Positions 43,901 through 52,884 of a DNA stretch of 64,000 bases are shown here, piece by piece (the first letter of the stretch is position 1; the number at the start of each line of letters is the position of its first letter). Source of the stretch: Segetibacter aerophilus (GTDB taxonomy: Bacteria; Bacteroidota; Bacteroidia; Chitinophagales; Chitinophagaceae); contig NZ_BJYT01000001.1 of assembly GCF_007991655.1 (NCBI RefSeq), forward strand, positions 558,001 to 622,000, read 5' to 3'. The notes under the pieces are model-generated. The model saw only the letters and a list, made by a program, of their open reading frames with translations, was not told the origin of the DNA and searched no databases. A program made the position numbers and the translations under genes.

Positions 43901-44714
43901 GGAGATCAATCTTGGCAAAGCGAACGAAGAAATTTCATGGAACGCAAATGACGAGATAGGCACTTTGGTTAATGAATACAATAAAATGGTTCGCAAACTT
44001 GAAGACAGCGCAAAGGCATTGGCAAAAAGCGAAAGGGAAGGGGCGTGGCGCGAAATGGCGCGGCAAGTAGCGCACGAAATAAAAAATCCACTTACCCCTA
44101 TGAAGCTAAGCATACAATATATGCAACGAGCTATAAAAGAGAAAAATCCTAATAGCCAGGTGATGGTTGAAACTGTCTCGGCTACGTTGGTTGAACAAAT
44201 AGACCAGCTTGCAAAGATTGCTTCTGACTTTTCTCAGTTTGCGAATATTGGCAATGTAAAGATTGAAAGCTTCGACGTCAACGAAATCCTTAAGTCTTTG
44301 ATCAATTTGTACGGTGCCAACGAACGAGTAGAAATTCATTTCAATCATCCTGCACAAGAAGCAATGATTAGTGCAGACCGCACACAGATCAACAGGCTTT
44401 TTACCAACCTTTTTCAAAATGCGATAGAAGCCTCAGACGGGCAGGAAGTAATAGAGATTAAGGTAAATGAATCGATCAACGCAAATAAATTGCAGGTTGA
44501 TATAATTGATCATGGTATTGGAATACCGGAAGAAAAATGTAAGAACATTTTTACCCCAAACTTTACTACAAAGTCTTCAGGAACCGGGCTCGGCTTAGCC
44601 ATGTGTAAGGGAATAGTTGAAAAAGCAAATGGCCGAATTTGGTTTGACACCGAAGTAGGAAAAGGAACAACGTTTCATGTATTGCTACCCTTGGTGGGTT
44701 TCCCGGAAAATTAA
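40944..44714 (+). CDS. large polytopic sensor histidine kinase
   Basis: A 1256-residue protein starting at GTG, coupled to mazG. A first transmembrane helix (about 14-34) and an extracytoplasmic segment of about 170 residues are followed by a run of hydrophobic helices (about 215-480), a second extracytoplasmic segment (about 500-700), further helices near 715-735 and 762-785, a third sensor segment to about 940, one helix and a HAMP domain (about 970-1025). HisKA has QVAHEIKNPLTPMKLS with the phosphoacceptor His at about residue 1044. HATPase_c has FTNLFQNAIEA, DHGIGIPEE and GTGLGLAM. It resembles NtrY-type kinases at the C-terminus, but the multi-helix input region is unlike them. No cognate regulator is adjacent. 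The ligand is unknown. Confidence 0.88.
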   Translation: MIEIIKKSFYRNGYLLIIAAWLYTISFIFSNYWFYTSSPERVQKKLESFIAKSEKKFEKFATDTAVISAILNNQYKPEAIVRDIREDVAFFVYSRNDVGSFLLDYWNNNKVLPGTKDLLRSDGKHYVSYDNGRFEFVKKTILLKGKEIIVAGVIPLHWDYFFKNKYLQSGYPTLGDIENRYQLVDTGAQFYVKNGEGRVLFGLKERDKEKEKRINEGSPGVWSISLRVIAIIFVLIFLNVCALDIVNKRGWVQGLAFVTASILLLRLPSYKFPFPFKFRNLDLFDPFVYGSNSIHPSLGDLLINIILLFWIVSFIKVAALKNFRDVPDIRGRKGWNVTFLSSIFLVALSFLAAELIRSLIMDSQISFDVTDFFRLNIYTIISFIILGLIVLTFFQFSHFALLFINKCLDCPDYAKYLFVAIAGFLYLSIHLNSSSAPSNLFVLIWLLAYIRIMDYRKEDIYIPILRSSFFLIWLIFFAASISGLIIYQNHFKELEKQKQVAETVAEEADPMAQTVMGIGITNIDDEFLTANYKRFNYDNSNKVIKDSLIIENFSTFLNRYDTRLYTFDNNFHPLYNEDSSTYGSLNTLIGRGKRTTYSDLFYFENAFYSFSFLYKKEIKDSLQNTLGYFFVVAEPKKYKNQALYPELFKQVKNAELDLDRTYAVYSKGRLISSVGDYNFLSYIPKNLLLRQEYKQQRKGDFDELWYNAGNNKMVIIVKKASFFIESITLFAYLFGSFLFIIVLFQTGRFLIRYKFSYKGLKNGLKLNFRHQIQSAIIFISIFSFLVIGIATISFYITRFKHTNEERLVKAIKTLGDEIETQVANRSIFDDAIQIYELGAASELEKTFKEITEIHNVDANFFDLNGNLKVSTQPYMYNKGILSRMMDPAAYYSLHNNNEIQVIQEEKVSNFAYLSVYIPIKDENGELYAYLNVPYLNTQRELNQEISNFLVTLIVLNAFIFVIAGAISVLLTNRITSSFALIGSKMKEINLGKANEEISWNANDEIGTLVNEYNKMVRKLEDSAKALAKSEREGAWREMARQVAHEIKNPLTPMKLSIQYMQRAIKEKNPNSQVMVETVSATLVEQIDQLAKIASDFSQFANIGNVKIESFDVNEILKSLINLYGANERVEIHFNHPAQEAMISADRTQINRLFTNLFQNAIEASDGQEVIEIKVNESINANKLQVDIIDHGIGIPEEKCKNIFTPNFTTKSSGTGLGLAMCKGIVEKANGRIWFDTEVGKGTTFHVLLPLVGFPEN

Positions 44715-44760
44715 AGCCAACATAAGAGCAGAAGAATTTTTGCTCCTCTTATGTTGGCTT
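44714..44760. terminator. hairpin terminator after the histidine kinase gene
   Basis: A 15-bp perfect inverted repeat (AAGCCAACATAAGAG at 44714-44728 and its complement at 44746-44760), extendable with an inner AGCA/TGCT. The first base is the last base of the kinase stop codon. U-tracts are short on both sides. Confidence 0.8.
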
Positions 44761-44779
44761 CTTAAAAATAGGCTCTTGG

Positions 44780-44995
44780 TTAACTAGCCTCGTTTCCGGC
44801 AAGAGTGCCCCGATCGTCGAGCTTGTTGTATTCACTGTTGTCTTCCTGGCCGCGTTGTTCCTCAACATCTTGCTCGTTTGAGTTCGCTTGCCTGCTTCCC
44901 CTGATGTGCCCGTTATTATCTTGCACTTCAAACCTTTTTGTATCTACCGGGCTCACCTTTGTTGTGTCTATATCTGCGTTGTTTCTTGTCTCCAT
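44780..44995 (-). CDS. small hydrophilic acidic protein
   Basis: A 71-residue protein, almost entirely polar (Asn, Asp, Glu, Gln, Arg), no Cys, no hydrophobic core; probably disordered. The 60-residue frame at 44749-44931 overlaps it and is less convincing. It resembles the small acidic protein at 51047 in style only. It may be stress-related, but nothing in the sequence assigns a function. Confidence 0.5.
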   Translation of the reverse strand: METRNNADIDTTKVSPVDTKRFEVQDNNGHIRGSRQANSNEQDVEEQRGQEDNSEYNKLDDRGTLAGNEAS

Positions 44996-45107
44996 AACTT
45001 TTAATTTAAATTGTATTGAAAGTGTTAATCAAAACCCTTGCCGTCTTATGTTGATTTTTCTATATACAAGTAATGATTTTTTTACAGAGCTGTCAATCTT
45101 CTTTCAA

Positions 45108-45131
45108 CATCGTTGTGTCACTCACTTGTAC
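45108..45131 (+). repeat. dispersed intergenic repeat copy (left member of facing pair)
   Basis: A perfect copy: CATCGTTG, core GTGTCAC and right arm CTTGTAC. It faces 45216-45239 across 84 bp. Confidence 0.85.
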
Positions 45132-45215
45132 TTGTAGATACACCATTAAACCGTTGCGATATTTATTTGGAGTATTCAAGGTGTTTGCAATGAAAACGAT
45201 GAATAATGTTGTACA

Positions 45216-45239
45216 GTAAAAGTGAGTGACACAACAAAA
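45216..45239 (-). repeat. dispersed intergenic repeat copy (right member of facing pair)
   Basis: Core GTGTCAC (45226-45232) with GTTG intact. The right arm has one change (GTAAAAG instead of GTACAAG on the plus strand), and an extra GTAC lies 5 bp outside at 45211. The left arm end is degenerate. Confidence 0.8.
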
Positions 45240-45290
45240 GATGCGCAGGAAACCTACTGCTCGTACCACAAAAAACTCGTTGGTACAATT

Positions 45291-45319
45291 AAAAAAGCCT
45301 GGTGAAAAATCACCAGGCT
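45291..45319 (-). terminator. rho-independent terminator of the catalase gene
   Basis: Stem AGCCTGGTGA / TCACCAGGCT (10 bp perfect) with a 4-nt loop. On the minus strand it is followed by TTTTT. It lies 25 bp after the catalase stop. Confidence 0.85.
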
Positions 45320-45343
45320 CGCATTTAAATCTAAAATTATTAT

Positions 45344-47005
45344 CTAATAAGGCTTTGCTTCTGTAGCCATGTTTTCGGCCTGTTTAACTGCTTCATGTTT
45401 TTGAGCATCACTTCCGGGAGCAGGCTGTCCGTTTCCGTTCTTACTCATCTCTTTTTCTTTCTTCAGCATTTCAGAAACTTTCTTAATTCCGTCCGCAACA
45501 CGCTGTCCATACTCAGGGTCACACTTAGTGCAAAGTTCTATCATTTTATCCTGGATCACTTTCGCAGCCGGTGCCAACGCATTTGACAAGTTTGAAATAA
45601 GGTCATCCTTTTCCCAATCTTCATGCATGCGATATCTTTCCCCTGCCTGCTTGAAATCGTTTGTTCTGTCAATTTTTTGACGAACCAGGCTTGCAGAATA
45701 AGATGGCGTATGGTCTTTACCTGCAGGTGTTGCTTCCTTTAAACCACCTAAACTTGAAGGCTCATAGTTTACGTGAGGATTTAAACCCGGAACAAGGTCC
45801 TGGTGATAAGCCATTTGTCCATCTCTTTGGTTAGTTGCCACTTTCTTTATTGGAGCATTAATAGGTAATTGCAAGTAGTTTGCACCTACCCTATAACGCT
45901 GCGTGTCAGAATAAGAGAAGGTTCGGCCCTGCAACATTTTGTCATCAGAAAAGTCCAAACCATCAACCAATACACCTGTACCAAAAGCAGATTGCTCAAC
46001 TTCAGCAAAGAAGTTTAGAGGGTTTCTGTTTAAAGTCATTTTGCCCACAGGATACCATGGAAACTGGTCTTGCGGCCACAACTTAGTATCATCCAACGGA
46101 TCAAAATCAAGTTCAGGATGTTCGCCATCTTCCATTATCTGCACGTTCAATTCCCACTGGGGATATTCACCTCTTTCAATTGCCTCGTAAAGGTCTTGTG
46201 TGGCGTGGTTGAAATTTTTGCCTTGTATTTCCTGAGCTTGCGCCTGCGTAAGATTTTTGATCCCTTGCAACGGCTCCCAGTGATATTTCACCAATACTCC
46301 TACACCATCTGCGTTAACCCACTTGTAGGTATTTACTCCCGAACCTTGCATCTGCCTGTAGTTGGCCGGTATACCCCATGGTGAAAACAGGAAGGTAACC
46401 ATGTGCATCGCCTCAGGCGTATTGCTGATGAAATCAAAAATGCGCTCGCCACTCTGAATGTTGGTTACAGGATCTGGCTTTTGAGAGTGAATAAGGTCAG
46501 GAAATTTTATAGCGTCACGTATAAAAAACACTTTCAGATTGTTTCCAACAAGATCCCAGTTGCCATCTTCAGTATAAAATTTAACGGCAAAACCGCGTGG
46601 ATCTCTTAATGTCTCAGGAGAATGAATACCATGTCCTACTGTCGAAAACCGTACAAATACCGGAGTCTGTTTTCCTTTTTCCTGGAAAAGTTTAGCACGC
46701 GTATATTTTGAAACAGGTTCATTTCCTACCGTTCCGTAAGCTTCAAAAACTCCGTGGGCGCCTGAACCCCGTGCATGCACTACTCTTTCAGGGATACGCT
46801 CACGATCGAAATGAGACATCTTTTCTAAAAACTGGTAATTTTCTAAAGTCGCAGGACCGCGATTACCAACGGTACGAAGACTTTGATTATTAGATACGGG
46901 ATGTCCCTGGCGGGTTGTTAGAATATCAGAGCTATTAGACGGTTCGTTGCCTGAACTGCCGTTGCTTTGAGATTGGTTTTGTTTACCATTTTCTGCTGGT
47001 ATCAT
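45344..47005 (-). CDS. katA: monofunctional haem catalase
   Basis: A 553-residue catalase that converts H2O2 to water and O2. The active-site His is H77 in [12 protein letters not shown], the catalytic Asn is in DLVGNN (about residue 156), and the proximal haem Tyr lies in [17 protein letters not shown]. The protein has a polar Asn/Ser/Gly-rich N-terminal extension of about 30 residues and a charged C-terminal tail ([12 protein letters not shown]). It is larger than small-subunit KatA (about 480) and much shorter than KatE (about 750). No signal peptide. It is a single gene with its own terminator. Confidence 0.94.
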   Translation of the reverse strand: MIPAENGKQNQSQSNGSSGNEPSNSSDILTTRQGHPVSNNQSLRTVGNRGPATLENYQFLEKMSHFDRERIPERVVHARGSGAHGVFEAYGTVGNEPVSKYTRAKLFQEKGKQTPVFVRFSTVGHGIHSPETLRDPRGFAVKFYTEDGNWDLVGNNLKVFFIRDAIKFPDLIHSQKPDPVTNIQSGERIFDFISNTPEAMHMVTFLFSPWGIPANYRQMQGSGVNTYKWVNADGVGVLVKYHWEPLQGIKNLTQAQAQEIQGKNFNHATQDLYEAIERGEYPQWELNVQIMEDGEHPELDFDPLDDTKLWPQDQFPWYPVGKMTLNRNPLNFFAEVEQSAFGTGVLVDGLDFSDDKMLQGRTFSYSDTQRYRVGANYLQLPINAPIKKVATNQRDGQMAYHQDLVPGLNPHVNYEPSSLGGLKEATPAGKDHTPSYSASLVRQKIDRTNDFKQAGERYRMHEDWEKDDLISNLSNALAPAAKVIQDKMIELCTKCDPEYGQRVADGIKKVSEMLKKEKEMSKNGNGQPAPGSDAQKHEAVKQAENMATEAKPY

Positions 47006-47228
47006 TCTTTAAAAATTTAAAAGGTGAAACATGTGCTTAACTACAACATTTCGATTAAAAGGTTCATAATCATTATTACATGTAAAAACAATTGCCGGAA
47101 TATATGGGCCGCAAATAAAATACCGTTCTTCCGTTGCGCTGACCGCAAAGTTATCAATTTCAATTAAAAATAGAATCGTATCTCAAAGGTTTGAACGATT
47201 TACAGGCAATATTTCCGTCTATAGAAAA

Positions 47229-49121
47229 CTACATTCTTTCCGGGACTGGAATACCTAATAAACCCATGGCTATTTTAATTGTACGCGCCGTTAATACTGC
47301 TAATTGCAGGCGCAGTTCTTTTTTCTCTTCAGTTTCTGCGTTCGCGATGGAATGTTCTGTGTAGAATGAATTGAACGTTTTCGCGAGGTTAAATACATAG
47401 ATAGCAATTTTGGAAGGGTCATGGTCATTTCCTGCTTCTTCTATAACCGTGGTAAATTGTTCTAAACTAATAATGATATCCTTCTCTAGCCGTAGCAAAT
47501 CCGGAGAAAGGGGTAGTGCTTTAGGCATCTCCTTTCTTAGAATGCTTTTTATACGTGCATGCGTATATTGAACGAATGGTCCTGTAAAGCCTTGTAATTC
47601 GATGCTTTCCTCAGGGTTAAAAATCATTTTCTTTTTTGGATCTACCCTTAAGAGAAAAAATTTCAAAGCGCCCAATCCAATCGTCTCGTATAGCTCGGTC
47701 AATTCAGCTTCAGTAAATCCTTCCGTTTTACCCTGTTCTTTGGTTTTCTGTTTTGCGATTTCAATCATCGTGTCAACCAAATCATCAGCGTCTACAACGG
47801 TGCCTTCGCGGCTCTTCATTTTTCCTGTTGGAAGTTCTACCATTCCGTAGCTCAGGTGAGTGATACCATTGGCGTATGGAGCACCCAGTTTTTGAAGGAT
47901 CAGCTTTAGCACTTTCAAGTGATAATTCTGCTCGTCGCCTACCACATAAATGCTTTCATCAATACCATATTCCTTATACTTCAACTGGGCCAGTCCAAGA
48001 TCTTGTGTGATGTAGACTGACGTTCCATCCCTGCGTAAAACCAGTTTTTCATCGAGGCCATCTGCTGTCAGATCAATCCACACGCTTCCATCGTCTTTCC
48101 TAAATAAAACTCCTTTTTGCAGGCCCTCTTCAACAATATCTTTTCCTAAAAGATAGAGATCGCTTTCGTAGTAAATTTTATCAAAATCGCTGCCTATTCT
48201 TTCGTAGGTTTTATCGAAGCCCGCATACACCCAGCTGTTCATTTTCCTCCATAACGCAAGAATTTCTTCGTCGCCTTGTTCCCATTTAAGAAGCATCTGT
48301 TTTGCTTCTTTCATGATGGGTGTATTGTTACGGGCTATTTCAATTAACTGGCTCTTTATCTCGTTGTATTTCTCTTTGTTCTGGCTACGCTCTGCGTGCT
48401 CCAAAGCATCCACCAACAACATTATTTTATTTTCTTCCTCTTTGGTAAACCCCTCAAGTTCCCTGCTTTCTAACTGATCGTACACGTTTGCCGCTTCAGC
48501 TTTTAAGTCTTCTTCAAATCTTACATAATAGTCTCCCACGAGATGATCACCTTTCTTTCCTGTCGATTCAGGAGTTGCTCCCTTTGCATGTTTTTGCCAT
48601 GCAATCATGCTTTTGCAAATATGTATTCCACGGTCATTTACGATGCATGTTTTTATTACTTCGTTACCTGAAGCCTTTAAAATTGCTGCGGTGCTCCAAC
48701 CCAAAAAGTTGTTTCTCAGGTGACCAAGATGTAAAGGTTTGTTGGTGTTCGGAGATGAATACTCCACCATAACTTTTTTGTTCTTTGCCGGCGATTTGCC
48801 AAAGGTTTCGTTAGCAAATTCCTGGTGCAAAAAGTCGGTCCAGTAAGCAGGTGCAATGGATAAGTTAAGAAAACCTTTAATGACGTTGTGTCCGACAAAT
48901 AAACCAGGATTAGCTTCTACAATAAACTTACCTAGTTCCTTGCCAAGTGCTTCAGGCGATTTCTTTAATTGCTTTACAAATGCAAATAACACAATGGTAT
49001 ATTCACCTTCAAACTCAGGCTTTGTTGCATTTACCAGTATTTGGTTTTCATCTATCTTGAAGTTATACAATGCAGTTATAGCTACAGCCGCAACCTGTTT
49101 TATCTTAGAAACAACACTCAT
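47229..49121 (-). CDS. argS: arginine-tRNA ligase
   Basis: A 630-residue class I aminoacyl-tRNA synthetase for Arg. The N-terminal Add1 domain recognises the tRNA D-loop. The HIGH-like site is PLHLGHLRNNFLG, the KMSKS-like loop is GKMKSREGTVV, and the C-terminal anticodon-binding domain has QYTHARIKSILR. The start was set at 49121 (MSVVSKIKQ), since the frame start at 49145 would place the initiation codon within the promoter -7 box (TACTTTTG, 49150-49143). It is essential and the only tRNA synthetase here. It is divergent from the GtrA-like gene. Confidence 0.94.
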   Translation of the reverse strand: MSVVSKIKQVAAVAITALYNFKIDENQILVNATKPEFEGEYTIVLFAFVKQLKKSPEALGKELGKFIVEANPGLFVGHNVIKGFLNLSIAPAYWTDFLHQEFANETFGKSPAKNKKVMVEYSSPNTNKPLHLGHLRNNFLGWSTAAILKASGNEVIKTCIVNDRGIHICKSMIAWQKHAKGATPESTGKKGDHLVGDYYVRFEEDLKAEAANVYDQLESRELEGFTKEEENKIMLLVDALEHAERSQNKEKYNEIKSQLIEIARNNTPIMKEAKQMLLKWEQGDEEILALWRKMNSWVYAGFDKTYERIGSDFDKIYYESDLYLLGKDIVEEGLQKGVLFRKDDGSVWIDLTADGLDEKLVLRRDGTSVYITQDLGLAQLKYKEYGIDESIYVVGDEQNYHLKVLKLILQKLGAPYANGITHLSYGMVELPTGKMKSREGTVVDADDLVDTMIEIAKQKTKEQGKTEGFTEAELTELYETIGLGALKFFLLRVDPKKKMIFNPEESIELQGFTGPFVQYTHARIKSILRKEMPKALPLSPDLLRLEKDIIISLEQFTTVIEEAGNDHDPSKIAIYVFNLAKTFNSFYTEHSIANAETEEKKELRLQLAVLTARTIKIAMGLLGIPVPERM

Positions 49122-49142
49122 TCTTTTTAACGCTTTGGGCGC

Positions 49143-49150
49143 CAAAAGTA
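49143..49150 (-). promoter_or_regulatory. -7 box of the argS promoter
   Basis: TACTTTTG on the minus strand followed by GGCGCCC matches TAnnTTTG. A weaker plus-strand box TATCTTCG at 49165-49172 is placed to serve the divergent gtrA-like gene. A -33 TTG element is not evident. Confidence 0.55.
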
Positions 49151-49196
49151 CAATTTACAACGCTTATCTTCGCGCCCCATTTAGTACGACCGGATA

Positions 49197-49691
49197 ATGA
49201 ATAATTTCTTGCTTAACATTATTGATTTTTTCTATCCCTTGTTTAGAAAGCTCATGCCTTTGCAGACCTTTCGCTATGCAGCGTGCGGGGGTGCGAACAC
49301 CATACTGGACATTTTTCTTTTTAGTGTTTTTGAAAACAGGTTCAAGCAAAACGGGGTAATGCATTTTCAATATTTTGCTATTAGTCCACACATTGCAGCA
49401 ATGATTGCTGCGTTTTGCATCACTTTTCCGATTGGGTTTTATTACAGCAGATACCTTGTTTTTAGCGAGAGTAATTTGCGCGGAAGAGTGCAGCTCATCA
49501 GGTACTTTTCTATGGTGTTGGCATGCATTGCTCTTAACTATATGTTCTTGAAATTCTTTATTGAGCAGTTGCACATCAATGCCATTATCTCCAAAATAAT
49601 CACGACTGCTTTTGTTGTAACATTCAGTTACCTCAGCCAAAAGCATTTTACTTTCAAAACAAAAAAGATAAAGCATCATACGCTGCACTAG
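49197..49691 (+). CDS. GtrA family membrane protein
   Basis: A 164-residue protein with four predicted transmembrane helices, matching the GtrA family. The N-terminal FRYAACGGANTILDIFLF and the C-terminal FKTKKIKHH tail are typical. GtrA-type proteins are proposed to flip undecaprenyl-phosphate-linked sugars across the inner membrane for O-antigen or teichoic acid glycosylation. No glycosyltransferase partner is adjacent; the glycan block at 21-32 kb could use it, which is inference. Confidence 0.85.
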   Translation: MNNFLLNIIDFFYPLFRKLMPLQTFRYAACGGANTILDIFLFSVFENRFKQNGVMHFQYFAISPHIAAMIAAFCITFPIGFYYSRYLVFSESNLRGRVQLIRYFSMVLACIALNYMFLKFFIEQLHINAIISKIITTAFVVTFSYLSQKHFTFKTKKIKHHTLH

Positions 49692-49809
49692 CTTTTTCTG
49701 TTGAGTATATTGAAAAGTGTTTATTCGCCTATTTATTTAGATCGATAGCCCTTTTGATCGTATTACTTTTCGTGGTAGCATGTTTGCATAAATCCTCAAA
49801 AGGATAAGA

Positions 49810-50994
49810 ATGGCTAAAGCTGAAGTGCAACTTTCTTCTATACTTGACAATGACTTCTACAAGTTTACGATGCAGCATGGCGTGGTTAATTTATTTCCGA
49901 AGGCGAAAGCGCGTTATGAATTTATCAACCGGGGAAAACACCGTTTCCCTGATGGTTTTGCCTCGCAACTTAGGGCGAGCGTAGATGCAATGGCAGGGTT
50001 GAAACTTACATTAGAGGAAAAAGAATATTTAGCCACCACCTGCCCCTATCTTGATCCTACTTATCTCGATTTTTTACAAGGCTATTGTTATAATCCTGGG
50101 GAAGTGGTTATTGAGCAGGCGGGTGACAACGTTCATATTTTCTTAGAGGGGTATTGGTACAGAACCATTCTTTGGGAAATCCCGCTACTGGCCCTCGTGT
50201 CAGAACTATATTATAAAATGACCGGCGAGCAACGCAACAATGACGAGGATGTAATAGAGGTAACCAAAGAAAAAATTGAAAAGTACAATACACTAGGCGT
50301 AACAGTCGCAGAGTTTGGGACCCGGCGGAGACATTCGTACCAGGTGCATAAGTTGGTAATGCAGGCGCTTAAACAATATGGGCAAAGCTCTTTTGTCGGT
50401 TCAAGCAATGTACATTTTGCGATGATAAATCGCGTAAAGCCAATAGGCACACATGCCCACGAATGGTTTATGTTTCATGCAGCTAAGTATGGATTTAAAA
50501 TGGCGAATTCTTTAGGTCTTGACAATTGGGTGAAGGTCTATAGAGGCGATCTGGGTATTGCGCTTTCTGATACCTACACTACAAAAGTCTTCTATGACCA
50601 GTTCGATAGAATGTTTGCGAAACTCTTTGACGGGGTAAGACACGACAGTGGAGACCCTATTGAATTTGCACAACAAACAATAGCACACTATCAAAAGCTA
50701 GGGATAGACCCCATGTCTAAAACGATCATTTTTTCCGATGCTTTGAATTACGAAAAAGTAGCCCGGATAGCAGAATTTTGTAGAGAGAAAATCGGTATGT
50801 CTTTCGGGATTGGTACAAATCTTACCAACGATGTTGGTTTAAAGCCAATGAACATAGTAATCAAAATGGTGGAGGCCTTTCCCGACGGGGGAGAGTGGAC
50901 ATCTGTAGTAAAACTCTCAGACGAACGGGGCAAATACACTGGAGATGAAAAGATGATCCACCTCGCAAAAACTATTTTAAACATTCCCGAATAA
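49810..50994 (+). CDS. pncB: nicotinate phosphoribosyltransferase
   Basis: A 394-residue NAPRTase. It uses nicotinate, PRPP and ATP to make nicotinate mononucleotide, the entry of the Preiss-Handler salvage route to NAD+. Motifs are FYKFTMQHGV at the start, FGTRRRHSYQVH, the GTHAHEWF region (carrying the His phosphorylated in the family), GVRHDSGDPIEF, and SFGIGTNLTNDVG. Length matches the bacterial enzyme. NAD+ salvage is of interest because a RES toxin and a TIR protein in this window both belong to NAD+-consuming families. Confidence 0.93.
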   Translation: MAKAEVQLSSILDNDFYKFTMQHGVVNLFPKAKARYEFINRGKHRFPDGFASQLRASVDAMAGLKLTLEEKEYLATTCPYLDPTYLDFLQGYCYNPGEVVIEQAGDNVHIFLEGYWYRTILWEIPLLALVSELYYKMTGEQRNNDEDVIEVTKEKIEKYNTLGVTVAEFGTRRRHSYQVHKLVMQALKQYGQSSFVGSSNVHFAMINRVKPIGTHAHEWFMFHAAKYGFKMANSLGLDNWVKVYRGDLGIALSDTYTTKVFYDQFDRMFAKLFDGVRHDSGDPIEFAQQTIAHYQKLGIDPMSKTIIFSDALNYEKVARIAEFCREKIGMSFGIGTNLTNDVGLKPMNIVIKMVEAFPDGGEWTSVVKLSDERGKYTGDEKMIHLAKTILNIPE

Positions 50995-51046
50995 GGATCG
51001 AAGCGGCATAGTTTTTTAACTACTCCATAGAACAACAGATACTAAA

Positions 51047-51337
51047 ATGGCAAGTATGGATAATAATAATCCGGCTGAAATGAGTAATGAGGATCTTGAA
51101 AAAGATATGCAACAAAGGAACGATGAAGATGGTAAAGGCAACCAGGAGCACGTGCAAAAAAGTACTGCAACAGAAGGGGAGTTGTTGACACCTGCTACCG
51201 ACCCGGCATCGGCACCGAAAATAGATGCTTCAGGATTTATCGTTGATGAAAACGCGCATGTAGGAAATATGCCTGATCCCGAAGCTTTAGATAGTTGGGA
51301 GAGCAACGACGACGACCCTAATAAGTTGTCAAGCTAG
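51047..51337 (+). CDS. small acidic hydrophilic protein
   Basis: A 96-residue, Asp/Glu/Asn-rich protein without hydrophobic segments or Cys (ends DPEALDSWESNDDDPNKLSS). It is predicted to be disordered. A second in-frame Met at residue 4 (51056) is an alternative start. It lies 52 bp after pncB, so co-transcription is possible. No known family was recognised. Confidence 0.55.
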   Translation: MASMDNNNPAEMSNEDLEKDMQQRNDEDGKGNQEHVQKSTATEGELLTPATDPASAPKIDASGFIVDENAHVGNMPDPEALDSWESNDDDPNKLSS

Positions 51338-51357
51338 CAGGCTGACATAGCTTTTAA

Positions 51358-52737
51358 TTATCGGTGTTGAGGTATATCAACACCTTTTAATTTTCTATAC
51401 ATTTCTGTTGCGTACAAATCGGTCATACCTGATATAAGGTCAAAAGCATTGAGTACTTTTTCATAAGGCGAATTTGTCTCTTCAAATTCTCGAAACTGTA
51501 CCGGGAACAGCTTTAACACTTTCTCGTCTTTATGATTCGGTTTCTTCTTCAACAATGCGGGAACGAATAAACTAAGCAATTCAGACATTACATTATAGCC
51601 CGCTATTTCAATTTCCAACACTGTGTCATGATTATAAATCTTCTCGTTTGAGATTCTCATCACTTCTTTTAACGCGCCATAGCGGTTTTCTATATTATCA
51701 AGCAAAGTATCATTGAATGTTCCGTCCAGTATTTGTTGCCTGTTCTCCCAAAACACTTCGGCTGCTTTTGTGGTTAGAAGATTTATTGCTCTTGCCCTGA
51801 GGAAGCTAATTTTTTCATTCACGTCACCGATTTTGTTGTAAATCTCCTCTGTCCTCTTTTTAAAATCTTGCTCGTCATTCAGGCAATTAATTACGTTAAA
51901 GAACGAATGGCTTACCAAATCATGAGAGAGAATACCAAGCCTGTTAGCATCTTCCATATCAATAATGCTGTAACAAATGTCATCAGCAGCTTCCACCAAA
52001 TAAACAAAAGGATGACGTTTATACATCACTGTTTCACCTTCTTCCCGGTGCATCCCTAATTTTTCAGCAATCGAATGAATAGCATCAGCTTCAGACAAAA
52101 AGAAGCCAAATTTCTTTCTGTGCTTAAATTGTTTATTTATACCTGTGGCTTCGCAAGGATACTTTAGAATGGATGCAATTGTCGTGTAAGTAAGCCCTAG
52201 TCCTGCGGTCAATCTACCTTTAAAAACGTGGGTTAGTATTCTAATTGCATTTGCATTGCCTTCAAAGTTTGATATATCGGCCCACTCTCTTTTACTAAAG
52301 AACTTTTCAAGTGGTTTTTCATCAATAAGCAAATTAGCATTATCAATAAAATAGGCCGAAATAGCTTTCTCGCCCGAGTGACCAAATGCAGGATTACCGA
52401 TGTCATGTGCAAGGCAGCCCGCAGCTATTACATTCGCCAACTCGTATCTATAGAACTCGTAACTATCGCTCGATCTATCAGCAATCTCTTTACTAAGTCT
52501 TTCTCCTACCATGCTACCCAACGATCGTCCGACACTGGCAACTTCCAGGGAATGCGTAAGACGGTTGTGCACAAAAGTGCTCCCGGGTAGGGGAAATACC
52601 TGCGTTTTATTCTGCAATCTTCTGAAGGCTGATGAAAATATGATTCGATCAAAATCTTTTTGAAACCCCGATCTCGGTCCGGCAGATTCTTTTTGTTGCC
52701 CTATACGTTGCGTTGTAAAAATTGTCTCCCAATTCAT
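51358..52737 (-). CDS. dgt: dGTP triphosphohydrolase-like HD protein
   Basis: A 459-residue dNTP triphosphohydrolase. The HD metal site is seen in RLTHSLEVASVGRSLG and AAGCLAHDIGNPAFGHSGE, with a third acid in YLVEAADDICYSIIDMED. It cleaves dGTP (or several dNTPs) to the deoxynucleoside and tripolyphosphate, controlling dNTP pools and, in some bacteria, limiting phage. It is somewhat shorter than E. coli Dgt (about 505). A weak -7 box GACTTTTG lies at 52784-52777. It is divergent from pdeM. Confidence 0.9.
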   Translation of the reverse strand: MNWETIFTTQRIGQQKESAGPRSGFQKDFDRIIFSSAFRRLQNKTQVFPLPGSTFVHNRLTHSLEVASVGRSLGSMVGERLSKEIADRSSDSYEFYRYELANVIAAGCLAHDIGNPAFGHSGEKAISAYFIDNANLLIDEKPLEKFFSKREWADISNFEGNANAIRILTHVFKGRLTAGLGLTYTTIASILKYPCEATGINKQFKHRKKFGFFLSEADAIHSIAEKLGMHREEGETVMYKRHPFVYLVEAADDICYSIIDMEDANRLGILSHDLVSHSFFNVINCLNDEQDFKKRTEEIYNKIGDVNEKISFLRARAINLLTTKAAEVFWENRQQILDGTFNDTLLDNIENRYGALKEVMRISNEKIYNHDTVLEIEIAGYNVMSELLSLFVPALLKKKPNHKDEKVLKLFPVQFREFEETNSPYEKVLNAFDLISGMTDLYATEMYRKLKGVDIPQHR

Positions 52738-52884
52738 TCTTTAAAATTAAACTTCAATAACACTTAGTAGCGGCTGCAAAAGTCCATCAATAATTTTTAA
52801 AAGAATAATTCTAAAACAGCTCTGTTAAAAGCTTCCTCGCTTGGTCTGATAGGTAAACTAATTTCTTACCCCCTTTGTATTATA

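Larger units (their letters stand above)
44996..45343. other. intergenic region with a facing repeat pair and catalase terminator
   Basis: A 348-bp spacer between the small acidic gene and catalase. Apart from the repeat pair at 45108-45239 and the catalase terminator at 45291-45319, I see no gene. A promoter for the small acidic gene should lie near 45000-45060. Confidence 0.55.
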
